Source: DASQZT01 sp035638575
GTDB taxonomy: Bacteria > Acidobacteriota > Terriglobia > Bryobacterales > Bryobacteraceae
Length of the DNA stretch: 64,000 nt
Reading direction: 5' to 3'
Assembly: GCA_035638575.1 (NCBI GenBank)
Contig: DASQZT010000142.1
Location: forward strand, 1-64,000
How positions within the stretch are numbered: position 1 is the stretch's first letter; every line of letters starts with the position of its first letter. The notes beneath the pieces were generated by a model. It was not told where the DNA came from and ran no database searches. It worked only from the letters and a program-made list of their open reading frames with translations. Positions 34,384-43,250 of this stretch are shown here, piece by piece. The position numbers and the translations under genes are program-made.

Positions 34384-35496
34384 TTACTCCACCCGTGCCA
34401 GCGAGCGCCACTGCCGTCCCTGGGACTGGGCGACGCCGCTGTGGGTCACATAGCCGTTATAGGTATTGACGCCTTCGCGCAGGGCGGGGAAGCGCTCGCA
34501 GGCGGTTTCGAGCCCCAGGTTGGCCAGCTCCAGCAAATAGGGGAACGTGGCGTTGGTGAGCGCGAAGGTCGAGGTGTGGGGCACCGCGGCCGGCATGTTC
34601 GAAACGCAGTAGTGCAGAACACCGTCGACGAAGTAGATCGGCTCGGTGTGGGTGGTGGCGTGCGAAGTTTCGAAGCAGCCGCCCTGGTCGATCGCCACAT
34701 CCACCACGACGGCGCCACGCTTCATGGTGGCGATCATTTCGCGCCGCACGAGTTTCGGAGCGGAAGCGCCGGGGATCAGCACCGCGCCCACGACGAGGTC
34801 GGCGGTCTTGAGGTTTTCGCCGATCGTCCAGGAGTTGGAAGCCAGCGTGACCACCTGGCCGTTGAAGATATCGTCGAGAGCCCGGAGGCGGTCGAGGCTC
34901 CGGTCGATGATGGTGACGTGCGCGCCCAGGCCCAGCGCCATTTTGGCCGAGTTGGTTCCCACGATGCCGCCGCCGATGATCACCACGTTGGCCGGGGCCA
35001 CTCCGGGGACGCCGCCGAGCAGAATGCCGCGGCCGCCGTAGGGACGCTCGAGGTACTGCGCGCCCACCTGCACGGCCATGCGGCCCGCCACCTCGCTCAT
35101 GGGAGTGAGCAGCGGCAGGGAGCCGTCGGACTCCCGGATGGTCTCATAGGCCACGCCGTTCACCTTGGCATCCAGCAGGCGGTCGGTGAGTTCGGGCAGC
35201 GGCGCCAGGTGCAGGTAGGTGAACAGGATCAGGCCTGGGCGAAAGTAGCCGTACTCCGCGGGCTGCGGCTCCTTCACCTTGACGATCAGGCCGGCCTTGC
35301 TCCAGACTTCGGCGGCGCTGTCCAGAATGTGCGCGCCCGCCTGCATGTACTCGCGATCCGTGAGCAGGCTTCCTTCGCCGGCGTGCGATTCCACGAGGAC
35401 CTCGTGCCCCGCCTCGCGCAGCGCGGTGACGCCGTGGGGCACCAGTCCCACGCGCGTCTCGTGATCTTTGACTTCCCGGGGAACACCTATGATCAT
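34384..35496 (-). CDS. ald: Alanine dehydrogenase
   Basis: A 370-residue NAD-dependent enzyme. MIIGVPREVKDHETRVGLVP is the family N-terminus; KVKEPQ and FTYLHLA carry the catalytic Lys and His; VIIGGGIVGTNSAKMALGLG is the Rossmann loop; DVAIDQGGC and NMPAAVPHTSTFAL are conserved. It interconverts alanine and pyruvate plus ammonia, which may link to the PFOR-type pyruvate metabolism encoded nearby. ATG 35496 is chosen because GGAGAG sits 8 nt upstream; the frame extends 24 codons further without support. Confidence 0.95.
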   Translation of the reverse strand: MIIGVPREVKDHETRVGLVPHGVTALREAGHEVLVESHAGEGSLLTDREYMQAGAHILDSAAEVWSKAGLIVKVKEPQPAEYGYFRPGLILFTYLHLAPLPELTDRLLDAKVNGVAYETIRESDGSLPLLTPMSEVAGRMAVQVGAQYLERPYGGRGILLGGVPGVAPANVVIIGGGIVGTNSAKMALGLGAHVTIIDRSLDRLRALDDIFNGQVVTLASNSWTIGENLKTADLVVGAVLIPGASAPKLVRREMIATMKRGAVVVDVAIDQGGCFETSHATTHTEPIYFVDGVLHYCVSNMPAAVPHTSTFALTNATFPYLLELANLGLETACERFPALREGVNTYNGYVTHSGVAQSQGRQWRSLARVE

Positions 35497-35558
35497 GAAA
35501 CAGTCTCTCCGCAGATAGATTAACACCACGCGGGTGTGGGGAGGAGCCTGCGCCACGT

Positions 35559-36455
35559 TTGCACTCACTCCGGATTGGCGAGCCAGATGTCACAAGTGTT
35601 TGGGCGACGGGCTGTCTCCTGGCGGGTTGCTGCCACGGCCGGCCACACCGCTGTGGTATCCGCTATAGTGCCAGGTCCAGCGCAGTCGGCGTGCCCGCAT
35701 CTTTACTCGGCGCGAGGCTTTTTCCTATCCAACTACTGGAGGTGCTCTGGCTTGCCCTGATCGTCGTGCCGGGTTCGGTGCTCCTGTTGAGGGGCCATTC
35801 GTCTTCGTTCGGAAATGCGGTCGTGTGGTACGTGATCAGTTACGCCGCAGCACGGTTCGTATTTGAGCTCGCTCGTGCAGATGCCGGTCGGCTGTACTTT
35901 CGCGGAGTTTCGGAGCCGCAGTGGACTGCGCTCGGTCTGAGTTTCGTGACGGTGACGACGATACTTGGCGGAGTTTTGCAAACGGCTCGGTGGATCGAGT
36001 GGAGTGCGGTCGTGACCGCTGGTATTCTCCTGATAGTCACTATTGCGCTCACTCGCCGCAAACCACTAGACAGGGATTTGTTGAGCGGTTGGCACATACA
36101 GCAGGTAGCCGATGCAGTCAAATGGGTGTCCCTGCAGTCCTCTCAAGTGCTTCTATCTGGGTCAGCGATGCCATCGATGCAGCACGCCGGCCGCACCTCA
36201 CTTGGATTTCGGATTGTGACTGAACACGCCGATCGCCATCGGGTGGGCTATGCGCGGTACACGCTTTCTCACATCGGTGCGCCGATTACGCTACGGAACG
36301 GCCGTGCTTTGGCCGCATTGGTGTGCGCATTGACCGCCCCAAATTCGCATTACGAGCTCGTGCGGGGGCGCGATGGCGAATATGACTTAGTGATCCCGTG
36401 CGAGAAGTCAAAGAAGCTCTGCCAATTCTCCGTGATGCCGCGCGACCGACCCTAA
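35559..36455 (+). pseudogene. 5'-truncated Lgt-like (prolipoprotein diacylglyceryl transferase family) gene with an unknown C-terminal region
   Basis: The first 120 or so residues match the second half of Lgt-family membrane proteins: GCLLAGCCHGRPHRCGIRYS, FPIQLLEVLWLALIVV, VISYAAARFVFELARAD and GVSEPQWTALGLS. The first helices and the catalytic HG region are absent; the frame begins at a TTG (35559) close to the divergent ald gene. Residues of about 180-298 (from SGWHIQQVADAVKW to the end) form a soluble region unlike Lgt that I cannot name. Codon usage is less GC-biased than in the neighbours. It may be a fragment left by rearrangement or a shortened paralog; lipoprotein acylation cannot be assumed. 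Confidence 0.5.
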
Positions 36456-36799
36456 AATATTGACTGTCCGATTGGACTGTCGGCGTTCCGTCTCGGTCAT
36501 CGCCGAACCCGGGCGGAACGGGATCACGACGGCCAGCGTCGCGAAGACAAGGCATCGTCGCATGAGTATCAGACGTTCCCGACGTTCGGTCTCTATCTAG
36601 TGCACATTCGGAACCGGCACGCAACACATGCATCGTCGCCGTCACTTCGCTTTTAGGAACCTGTTGATGCGGTCCACGGCTGCCTGGGCTTCTCGCCGGA
36701 AGCAAGCCTGACCGGCAGGCTAACCAAGCCAAGTATGGGATGAAGATCTTTGCGAGCTGGCGCCACAGGACCCGATCCGATCCGCGGAAAAGTTGTGGC
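36456..36799. other. Intergenic stretch, nothing recognised
   Basis: Between the Lgt-like fragment and a small minus-strand frame I find no protein motif, RNA gene or repeat. A minus-strand frame across it is rich in Arg, Ser and Cys without conserved blocks and is probably chance. Confidence 0.4.
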
Positions 36800-37057
36800 T
36801 TATTCTTCTCGTCTCGGCGGGACGAGCATGGTGGCCGACGGCGATGAGTGGACGCGAAGGAGCGCCAATACATCGTCGCTGTCCTTCGAACTCCAAGCTT
36901 TGGCGGTGTCCGATGCTTGTGTGCGAATGTCTCTGATCTGCGTATTCGTTAGAATCCTTGCGGTCTTCAAAGCGCTTTCGATCGCGTTGATTTCAAGCCG
37001 CTGGGAAAGAAGGAGCGTCAGGAGGTGTCTCCACTCCACGGTGGTCACGTTATCCAT
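36800..37057 (-). CDS. Small hypothetical protein
   Basis: An 85-codon frame beginning MDNVTTVEWRHLLTLLLSQRLEINAIESALK, rich in amphipathic helix, with no family I recognise. Its ATG lies 4 bp beyond the stop of the DHOD-like gene, so it could be the tail gene of that operon. Composition is less GC-rich than the flanks. Evidence is limited to frame length, helix pattern and position. Confidence 0.4.
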   Translation of the reverse strand: MDNVTTVEWRHLLTLLLSQRLEINAIESALKTARILTNTQIRDIRTQASDTAKAWSSKDSDDVLALLRVHSSPSATMLVPPRREE

Positions 37058-37061
37058 TCTC

Positions 37062-38078
37062 TTACCGCATGGCGTACGAGCTGAGCACCTTCATGTAATT
37101 GGCGCGCTCGAAGGCCGAGGGCTGCGGGACGGCGTTACGGCTCATGCTGCCCTGCATCTGCCGGATGGAGTCGTATTCGTGCTCGCCCATCCAGATGAGC
37201 AGCTCGGTCGAGATGGTGTCGAGATAGCTGATGCCGCGCTTCAGGAGAGCCGAGGTCATCATGGCGACGCGGGCGCCGGCCATCATGGCTTTCACCACGT
37301 CGGTGGCGCTGTGCACGCCGCCGGTCAGCGCCAGGTCCGCGCGGACCTGGCCGTAGATCACCGCGATCCAGTGCAGCCGCAGCAGCAGCTCGTGCGAGTT
37401 GCTCAGGATCAGGTTAGGCACCACTTCGAGCGCTTCGAGATCGTAGTCGGGCTGGTAGAAGCGGTTGAAGAGCACCAGCGCATCCGCGCCCGCGGCGTCC
37501 AGTTTCTTGGACATGTTGGACAGAGAGCTGAAGTACGGCCCGAGCTTCACGGCCACGGGGATTTTGACTTCGGCCTTGACGGCCTTCACCAGGTCGATGT
37601 AGCGCTGCTCCACCTGGTCGCCGCTCATGTCCGGATCCACGGGCACGTAGTAGATGTTCAGCTCCAGGGCGTCGGCCCCGGCCTGCTCCATCTGCCTGGC
37701 GTAGCCCAGCCAGCCGCCCCGGGTGGTGCCGTTGAGGCTGGCGATCACCGGAATTTTCACCGCCTGCTTGCACTTGACGATGTGCGCCAGGTAGGCGTCG
37801 GGGCCCATCACGCGGTGAAGCATTTCCGGGAAATGCGTGACCGATTCGGCTGAAAGCTCCGAGCCTTCGGTGATGAAGCGGTCCAGCTCGTCGCTTTCCT
37901 GTTCGATCTGCTCCTCGAACAGCGAGTGCAGCACGATGGCGGCGGCGCCCGAGTCCTCCAGGCGCCGCACGTTGGCCACGTCCGCGCACATGGGCGAGGC
38001 CGAGGCCACCAGCGGATTCTTGAGCTTCAAACCGAGATACGTGGTCGAGAGATCGATGGTCTTGGACAGGTCGATCAT
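37062..38078 (-). CDS. Dihydroorotate dehydrogenase-like flavoprotein
   Basis: A 338-residue TIM-barrel protein of the DHOD family: LGLKLKNPLVASASPMCADV, PVIASLNGTTRGGWLGYARQMEQAGADALELNIYY in pieces, PVAVKLGPYFSSLSN, LTGGVHSATDVVKAMMAGARVAMM and a C-terminal helix. This subfamily is usually encoded beside pyruvate:ferredoxin oxidoreductase, as here (4-bp overlap with nifJ), and is distinct from PyrD. It probably binds FMN; the substrate is not established and it may serve as an electron partner of PFOR (inference). Confidence 0.85.
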   Translation of the reverse strand: MIDLSKTIDLSTTYLGLKLKNPLVASASPMCADVANVRRLEDSGAAAIVLHSLFEEQIEQESDELDRFITEGSELSAESVTHFPEMLHRVMGPDAYLAHIVKCKQAVKIPVIASLNGTTRGGWLGYARQMEQAGADALELNIYYVPVDPDMSGDQVEQRYIDLVKAVKAEVKIPVAVKLGPYFSSLSNMSKKLDAAGADALVLFNRFYQPDYDLEALEVVPNLILSNSHELLLRLHWIAVIYGQVRADLALTGGVHSATDVVKAMMAGARVAMMTSALLKRGISYLDTISTELLIWMGEHEYDSIRQMQGSMSRNAVPQPSAFERANYMKVLSSYAMR

Positions 38079-41000
38079 TTCTTCACCTCCTCGCCCACAG
38101 GGGTGCCATTGGTGGGCTGGTGCGACATGTGTTCGTAGAGTTTCCAGCGCATCCCGACGTCCTGCTGCGCGAGGTCGAACAGCTTCTTGGCTTCCTCGGG
38201 ATTGCTCTTGACCAGCATGGTGTAACGGGTCTCGTTGTAGATGTACTCTTTGAGCCCGATGCTGGGCGCGCGCGAATCGAGCTGGAACGGGTTCTTGTTC
38301 TGCGCCGCCAGCTCGGGGTTGTAGCGGAACAGCGGCCAGTAGCCGGAGTTGACCGCGGCCTTCTGCTGATCCATGCCGTGAACCATGTCGTACCCGTGCG
38401 CGATGCAGTGGCTGTAGGCGATGATGAGCGACGGCCCGTCGAAGGCTTCGGCTTCGAGGAAGGCCTTCACGGTGTGCATGTCGCCCGCGCCCATCGCGAC
38501 TTTCGCCACGTAGACGCTGCCGTAGCTCATGGCCATGAGCGCCAGGTCCTTCTTGCCGACCGGCTTGCCTCCCGCGGCGAACTTGGCCACCGCGCCGCGC
38601 GGCGTGGCCTTCGACGCCTGGCCGCCGGTATTGGAGTATACCTCGGTATCGAGCACCAGGATGTTGACGTTGCGGCCCGACGCGATCACGTGATCGAGCC
38701 CGCCGTAGCCGATGTCATAGGCCCAGCCGTCGCCGCCGACGATCCACACGCTCTTCTTCACCAGAGCGTCGGCCAGGGTCAGGAGGTCGCGCGCTTCGGG
38801 GGTGTCGACCGCGGCGAGCTTCTCCTTCAGGAGCTTCACGCGCTGGCGCTGGGCGAAGATGCCCTGCTCGGTCTTCTGGTCGGCATTCAGGATGGCTTGC
38901 GCCAGCTCTTCGCCGATCGCGAATCCCAGGCGCCAGACCAGCTCGCGCGCGTATTCGTTTTGCTTGTCGATGGCCAGCCGCATGCCCAGGCCGAACTCCG
39001 CGTTGTCTTCAAACAGCGAGTTATTCCAGGACGGGCCGCGGCCGTCTTCGTTGGTGCAGTAAGGCGTGGTCGGCAGGTTGCCGCCGTAGATCGAGGAGCA
39101 GCCCGTGGCGTTGGCCACGAGCATGCGGTCGCCGAAGAGCTGGGTCATCAGCTTGACGTAAGGAGTCTCGCCGCAGCCGGAGCAGGCGCCGGAGAACTCG
39201 AACAGCGGCTGGAGCAGCTGCACGTCTTTCACCTGGCTCATGGAGAGCACCTTGCGGTCGGTGTCGGGAATCTTCAGGAAGAAGTCCCAATTGGCCGCTT
39301 CGGACTCGCGCAGCGGCGGCTGCGCCACCATGTTGATAGCCCGGTGCTTCACTTCGCTCTTGCTCTTGGCGGGGCAGATCTCCACGCACAGCCCGCAACC
39401 GGTGCAGTCTTCGGGCGCGACCTGCAGGGTGTACTTGCGGTCCTTCATGTCCTTCCAGCGCGCGGCCACGGCTTTGAACGTGGCGGGCGCGCCGCCCAGA
39501 TGCTGCCCGTCGTACACCTTGGCGCGGATCACGCTGTGCGGGCACACCAGCACGCACTTGCCGCACTGGATGCATAGCACGTCGTCCCACTCGGGAATTT
39601 CGAGCGCGATGTTGCGCTTTTCCCACTGCGCGGTGGCGCTGGGGAAGGTGCCGTCGATGGGCATGGCGCTCACCGGCAGGTCGTCGCCTTCGCCGGCTAT
39701 GATCTTGGCGGTCACGGTCTGCACGAAATAGGGCGCGGCAGCCGGAACCGGCGGGCGGATATCGAACAACGACGTGACCGTGCCCGGGACTTTCAGCTCG
39801 TGGAGGTGGCTCAGGGCCGCGTCCACCGCCGCGAAATTCTTCTGCACCACGCTTTCGCCGCGCTTGCCGTAGGTCTTCTTGATGGCGTGCTTGATGGCTT
39901 CGATGGCCTCTTCGCGCGGCAGCACGCCGCTGATGGCGAAGAAGCACGTCTGCATGATGGTGTTGACGCGGCCGCCCATCCCGGTCTGCTTGGCGACTTC
40001 ATAGCCGTCGATCACGTAGACCTTCAGGTGCTTGCCGATGATCTGCCGCTGCACCGTGCGCGGCAGCTTGTCCCACACTTCGTCCGGTCCGAACGGGCTG
40101 TTGAGCAGGAAGGTGGCGCCCGGCTCGGCCGCCTTCAGCATGTCGAGGCGCTCGAGGAAGGAGAACTGGTGGCAGGCCACGAAATTGGCCTTGGTAATGA
40201 GATAGCTGGAACGCAGCGGCTTGGGGCCGAAGCGCAGGTGCGAGGTGGTGATGGCGCCCGACTTCTTGGAGTCGTAGACGAAGTAGCCCTGGGCGAAGTT
40301 GTCGGTCTCCTCGCCGATGATCTTGATGGAGTTCTTGTTGGCGCCCACGGTGCCATCGGCGCCCAGGCCGAAGAACAGCGCGCGCACCGTGCCGGGGACC
40401 TCGGTGGAGAACTCCGGATCGAAGCTCAAGCTGGTGTGCGTGACATCGTCGTGGATCCCCACGGTGAAGTGGTTCTTGGGCGACGGCTTCGCCAGTTCGT
40501 CGAACACCGCCTTCACCATGGCGGGAGTGAATTCCTTGGAGGCCAGGCCGTAACGGCCGCCGATGACCTTCCTGCTGACGCCCATTTCGGACAGCGCGGT
40601 GATCACATCGCAATAGAGCGGCTCGCCCGTGGCGCCCGGTTCCTTGGTGCGATCCAGCACGGCGATGGACTTGGCGCCGGCGGGCAGCGCCGCGACGAAG
40701 GTTTCCACGGCGAACGGCCGGTACAGCCGCACTTTCAGCAGCCCGACTTTTTCGCCCGCGGCGTTCAGCGCATCCACGGTTTCGTGCGCCACCTCCGCGC
40801 CCGAGCCCATCATCACGATGACGCGCTCGGCATCCGGCGCGCCCACGTAATCAAATAGATGATATTGCCGCCCTACGATTCTGGCGAACTTGTCCATGGC
40901 GTTCTGCACGATGGTGGGCGCCGCCAGATAGTAGGAGTTGCAGGCTTCCCGCGCCTGGAAGTAGACGTCCGGGTTCTGCGCGGTGCCGCGGATGATGGGC

Positions 41001-41653
41001 TTATCGGGGTTCATGGCGCGCGCGCGGTGGGCGCGCACCAGGTCCTCGTCGATCATGGCGCGCAGGTCGCCGGTCGAGAGCTGCTCCACCTTGGTGACTT
41101 CGTGCGAGGTGCGGAAACCGTCGAAGAAGTGCAGCATGGGAATGCGCGATTCCAGGCTGGCGGCCTGCGCGATCAGCGCGTTGTCCATGGTTTCCTGCAC
41201 CGAGCCGGAGGCCAGCATGCCAAATCCGGTGGAACGGGCGGCCATAACGTCGCTGTGGTCTCCGAAGATGGAAAGCGCGTGGGTGCTCAACGCGCGCGCC
41301 GCGATATGAAAGACGGTGGACGTCAGCTCGCCGGCGATCTTGAACATGTTGGGGATCATCAGCAGGAGGCCCTGCGATGCCGTGAACGTGGTGGAAAGCG
41401 AGCCGGCCTGCAGGGCGCCGTGAAGGGCTCCCGCGGCCCCGCCCTCGCTTTGCATCTCGATCACCGTCGGCACGGTGCCCCAGATGTTGGGCTTCTGTTC
41501 GGAAGACCACTGGTCGGCCCACTCCCCCATGTTGGAGGATGGCGTAATCGGATAAATGGCGATGACTTCGTTGATCTGGTGCGCTACGTATGCAGCGGCC
41601 TCGTTGCCGTCGATCGTGACTTTCGGACGAGTGGTGGCGGATGAGTTGGTCAA
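38075..41653 (-). CDS. nifJ: Pyruvate:ferredoxin (flavodoxin) oxidoreductase
   Basis: A 1192-residue single-chain PFOR. The N-terminal pyrimidine-binding half has AAAYVAHQINEVIAIYPITPSSNMGEW in pieces; a gamma domain follows; a ferredoxin-like insert has two 4Fe-4S motifs, CIQCGKCVLVCP and CTGCGLCVEICP. The C-terminal TPP domain carries CSGCGETPYVKLM, NATGCSSIYGGNLPTTPY and WIVGGDGWAYDIGYGGLDH. It converts pyruvate and CoA to acetyl-CoA, CO2 and reduced ferredoxin and is oxygen-sensitive, pointing to anoxic or microaerobic episodes. The TTG at 41653 is the start: AAGGAGG lies 6 nt before it and inside the longer GTG-initiated frame. Confidence 0.95.
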   Translation of the reverse strand: MTNSSATTRPKVTIDGNEAAAYVAHQINEVIAIYPITPSSNMGEWADQWSSEQKPNIWGTVPTVIEMQSEGGAAGALHGALQAGSLSTTFTASQGLLLMIPNMFKIAGELTSTVFHIAARALSTHALSIFGDHSDVMAARSTGFGMLASGSVQETMDNALIAQAASLESRIPMLHFFDGFRTSHEVTKVEQLSTGDLRAMIDEDLVRAHRARAMNPDKPIIRGTAQNPDVYFQAREACNSYYLAAPTIVQNAMDKFARIVGRQYHLFDYVGAPDAERVIVMMGSGAEVAHETVDALNAAGEKVGLLKVRLYRPFAVETFVAALPAGAKSIAVLDRTKEPGATGEPLYCDVITALSEMGVSRKVIGGRYGLASKEFTPAMVKAVFDELAKPSPKNHFTVGIHDDVTHTSLSFDPEFSTEVPGTVRALFFGLGADGTVGANKNSIKIIGEETDNFAQGYFVYDSKKSGAITTSHLRFGPKPLRSSYLITKANFVACHQFSFLERLDMLKAAEPGATFLLNSPFGPDEVWDKLPRTVQRQIIGKHLKVYVIDGYEVAKQTGMGGRVNTIMQTCFFAISGVLPREEAIEAIKHAIKKTYGKRGESVVQKNFAAVDAALSHLHELKVPGTVTSLFDIRPPVPAAAPYFVQTVTAKIIAGEGDDLPVSAMPIDGTFPSATAQWEKRNIALEIPEWDDVLCIQCGKCVLVCPHSVIRAKVYDGQHLGGAPATFKAVAARWKDMKDRKYTLQVAPEDCTGCGLCVEICPAKSKSEVKHRAINMVAQPPLRESEAANWDFFLKIPDTDRKVLSMSQVKDVQLLQPLFEFSGACSGCGETPYVKLMTQLFGDRMLVANATGCSSIYGGNLPTTPYCTNEDGRGPSWNNSLFEDNAEFGLGMRLAIDKQNEYARELVWRLGFAIGEELAQAILNADQKTEQGIFAQRQRVKLLKEKLAAVDTPEARDLLTLADALVKKSVWIVGGDGWAYDIGYGGLDHVIASGRNVNILVLDTEVYSNTGGQASKATPRGAVAKFAAGGKPVGKKDLALMAMSYGSVYVAKVAMGAGDMHTVKAFLEAEAFDGPSLIIAYSHCIAHGYDMVHGMDQQKAAVNSGYWPLFRYNPELAAQNKNPFQLDSRAPSIGLKEYIYNETRYTMLVKSNPEEAKKLFDLAQQDVGMRWKLYEHMSHQPTNGTPVGEEVKK

Positions 41654-41659
41654 CTCTCC

Positions 41660-41706
41660 CCTCCTTGTTATGAGAATAGGATTCACTTGCTGTAATCCTT
41701 ATTATA
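41660..41706 (-). promoter_or_regulatory. nifJ promoter -10 and ribosome-binding site
   Basis: AAGGAGG at 41660-41666 is 6 nt upstream of TTG 41653 and fixes the start. A perfect TATAAT sits at 41701-41706 inside the palindrome CTTATTATAAG (41697-41707). No good -35 is seen at the usual spacing, so an activator may be needed. Confidence 0.6.
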
Positions 41707-42011
41707 AGACCTCTTTGTCGTAAAAATCTACATGGTTTTGAAGGTGGGGCGTTCGCAAAGGGGGGTTTGACGCTACCGCAAATGCGGGGAAGGGTCCCGG
41801 AACACGCCATGCTGCCACAAGATTGTGCGGGCGCGCGGTGGGTTGTGAGATCCGAGTCCAGAAAACGTCTCGACCCTCAACCCGGAACCACCAAAACGTA
41901 TACGCCGGACGAGCAAGGGCGGTTTGGCACGGATCATCGCTGCAACAAAGGCACGGTGGGCGAGGGTCACAGCAGCGAAGGACTCCTGGAGCCGTAAGTC
42001 GTTCTGCGATA
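41707..42011. other. Divergent intergenic region upstream of nifJ
   Basis: About 300 bp between the nifJ -10 and the next plus-strand gene. It is AT-rich near nifJ. Short frames here show no motif, and I see no repeat or RNA structure of note. Confidence 0.4.
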
Positions 42012-42674
42012 ATGCACCCAGGTCACCCCCCTATTGCCCACATGCCCAAGAAGAAGAAAGCCAGGGGCCCTTCCCAAAGGAAGGATACAGTCCAGCGCGC
42101 GACCGCGTTGCCAACCACGACGTTGGGTACAGCGACACAACCACTACCCAAGCCAAGCTCGGAATCGTCTACGTCGAACGGCCGGGAAAGGTCCGGCATC
42201 TCAACATTGGGTGCGCGAATTCGAGTTTCGGTAACGCACACTTTCGCGTACGTTGCTGGATTGGCAAGCATGCTCGCGCTGCTATCCCAGATGTCGGTCA
42301 TTCCAGTATCGCAATTGGAGGAAAGCAACGCTTTGTCCACTCCCTTCGTGCTGTCAAACGAATCATACCTACCCATCTACGTCGCTTCCCTCACGTGTCG
42401 GTTCGAGGATTTTGAATGGACCGATGGCGCCAACCTCAAGGGCAACAAGAGCCTCCATAAAATCGGCCGGTCTCTTTCAGGGCAAGAGAAAATGACCGTG
42501 CCCTGCTACGAGAGCCTCGGAATCTTTTCGCAATATCCTCTTCGACAAGGGACCATAATGGTCGAAGTCGGCTATCGACCATTCATTTGGCCATTTTGGA
42601 CCCGTACGGCTACGCGGAAGTTCACGGCTGTGACGACCTCAACGGGTTCCGTCGCGTGGTTGCCGGTAATATGA
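42012..42674 (+). CDS. Hypothetical single-span membrane protein
   Basis: A frame of 220 residues from ATG 42012 (ATG 42042, giving MPKKKKARGPSQRK, is equally possible). A basic, Ser/Thr/Pro-rich cytoplasmic segment is followed by one hydrophobic helix (THTFAYVAGLASMLALLSQM) and a likely extracytoplasmic domain: LSTPFVLSNESYLPIYVASLTC, VPCYESLGIF, IMVEVGYRPFIWPFW and TRKFTAVTT. Two Cys could form a disulfide. The pattern (opening 'FVLSN.S', later beta strands) recalls uncharacterised acidobacterial proteins, but I cannot name a family. Codon GC is lower than in neighbours. Confidence 0.55.
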   Translation: MHPGHPPIAHMPKKKKARGPSQRKDTVQRATALPTTTLGTATQPLPKPSSESSTSNGRERSGISTLGARIRVSVTHTFAYVAGLASMLALLSQMSVIPVSQLEESNALSTPFVLSNESYLPIYVASLTCRFEDFEWTDGANLKGNKSLHKIGRSLSGQEKMTVPCYESLGIFSQYPLRQGTIMVEVGYRPFIWPFWTRTATRKFTAVTTSTGSVAWLPVI

Positions 42675-42807
42675 ATCCGGTTGACTCCGCCGTGGAGCCG
42701 CCGGGCTGTTCACATTGCGATCCACAGGGCACCGCGGATGCCTGACGGTCACGGCTCAGTTCCCGATTCCGAGCCGCGACCGCAGGGAGCGGTGTGACGC
42801 GGAAATT

Positions 42808-43173
42808 CTATTCGGACGGTTCGAGCACCTGGAATCCTTCACCGCTCGACAGCCACACGCGATCCAGCCGATACGTGTCGCCGCGGCGGCTCAGGGTCAC
42901 GCCGGCGTCCGCGCCGGGATGCTCATCGTTGGGGTCGAGCCGGGCGACAGTTGCGGTGGTCTGCACATGCTGTTCGCACCGAATGAGCAGGATCACGTTG
43001 TCGCTGCTGGCGGGGTCCAGCCGGCCGATGGTGCAGTCCCCGGCGGGCAGCACGGTTTCTCCCACCGTCACCGGATTATCGAAATGAACCTTCACTGTGT
43101 GGCCGAACGATTGCGCGCCGGCGATTCCGCAAACCGCCAACACCGCGGCAGATAGCATCGTAAGTGTTCTCAT
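42808..43173 (-). CDS. Small secreted protein, acidobacterial type
   Basis: A 121-residue protein with a signal peptide (MLSAAVLAVCGIAGA). The mature part, HTVKVHFDNPVTVGETVLPAGDCTIGRLD with NVILLIRCEQ and YRLDRVWLSSG, is a short beta protein of a kind frequent in Solibacter-like genomes; function unknown. ATG 43173 is preceded by AGGAGAG. It follows the metallophosphoesterase cluster but is separated by its own start. Confidence 0.6.
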   Translation of the reverse strand: MRTLTMLSAAVLAVCGIAGAQSFGHTVKVHFDNPVTVGETVLPAGDCTIGRLDPASSDNVILLIRCEQHVQTTATVARLDPNDEHPGADAGVTLSRRGDTYRLDRVWLSSGEGFQVLEPSE

Positions 43174-43250
43174 TGTGTTTGTCTCTCCTGACCGTAAAGA
43201 CGAGCAGTGTTGCGCGGTGGGCACAGGCGCACGCGGGCTTTAACAAAACT

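Noticed and set aside
36286..36873. Minus-strand frame of 195 codons
   Set aside because: It overlaps the Lgt-like frame, is rich in Arg, Ser and Cys, and shows no conserved block.
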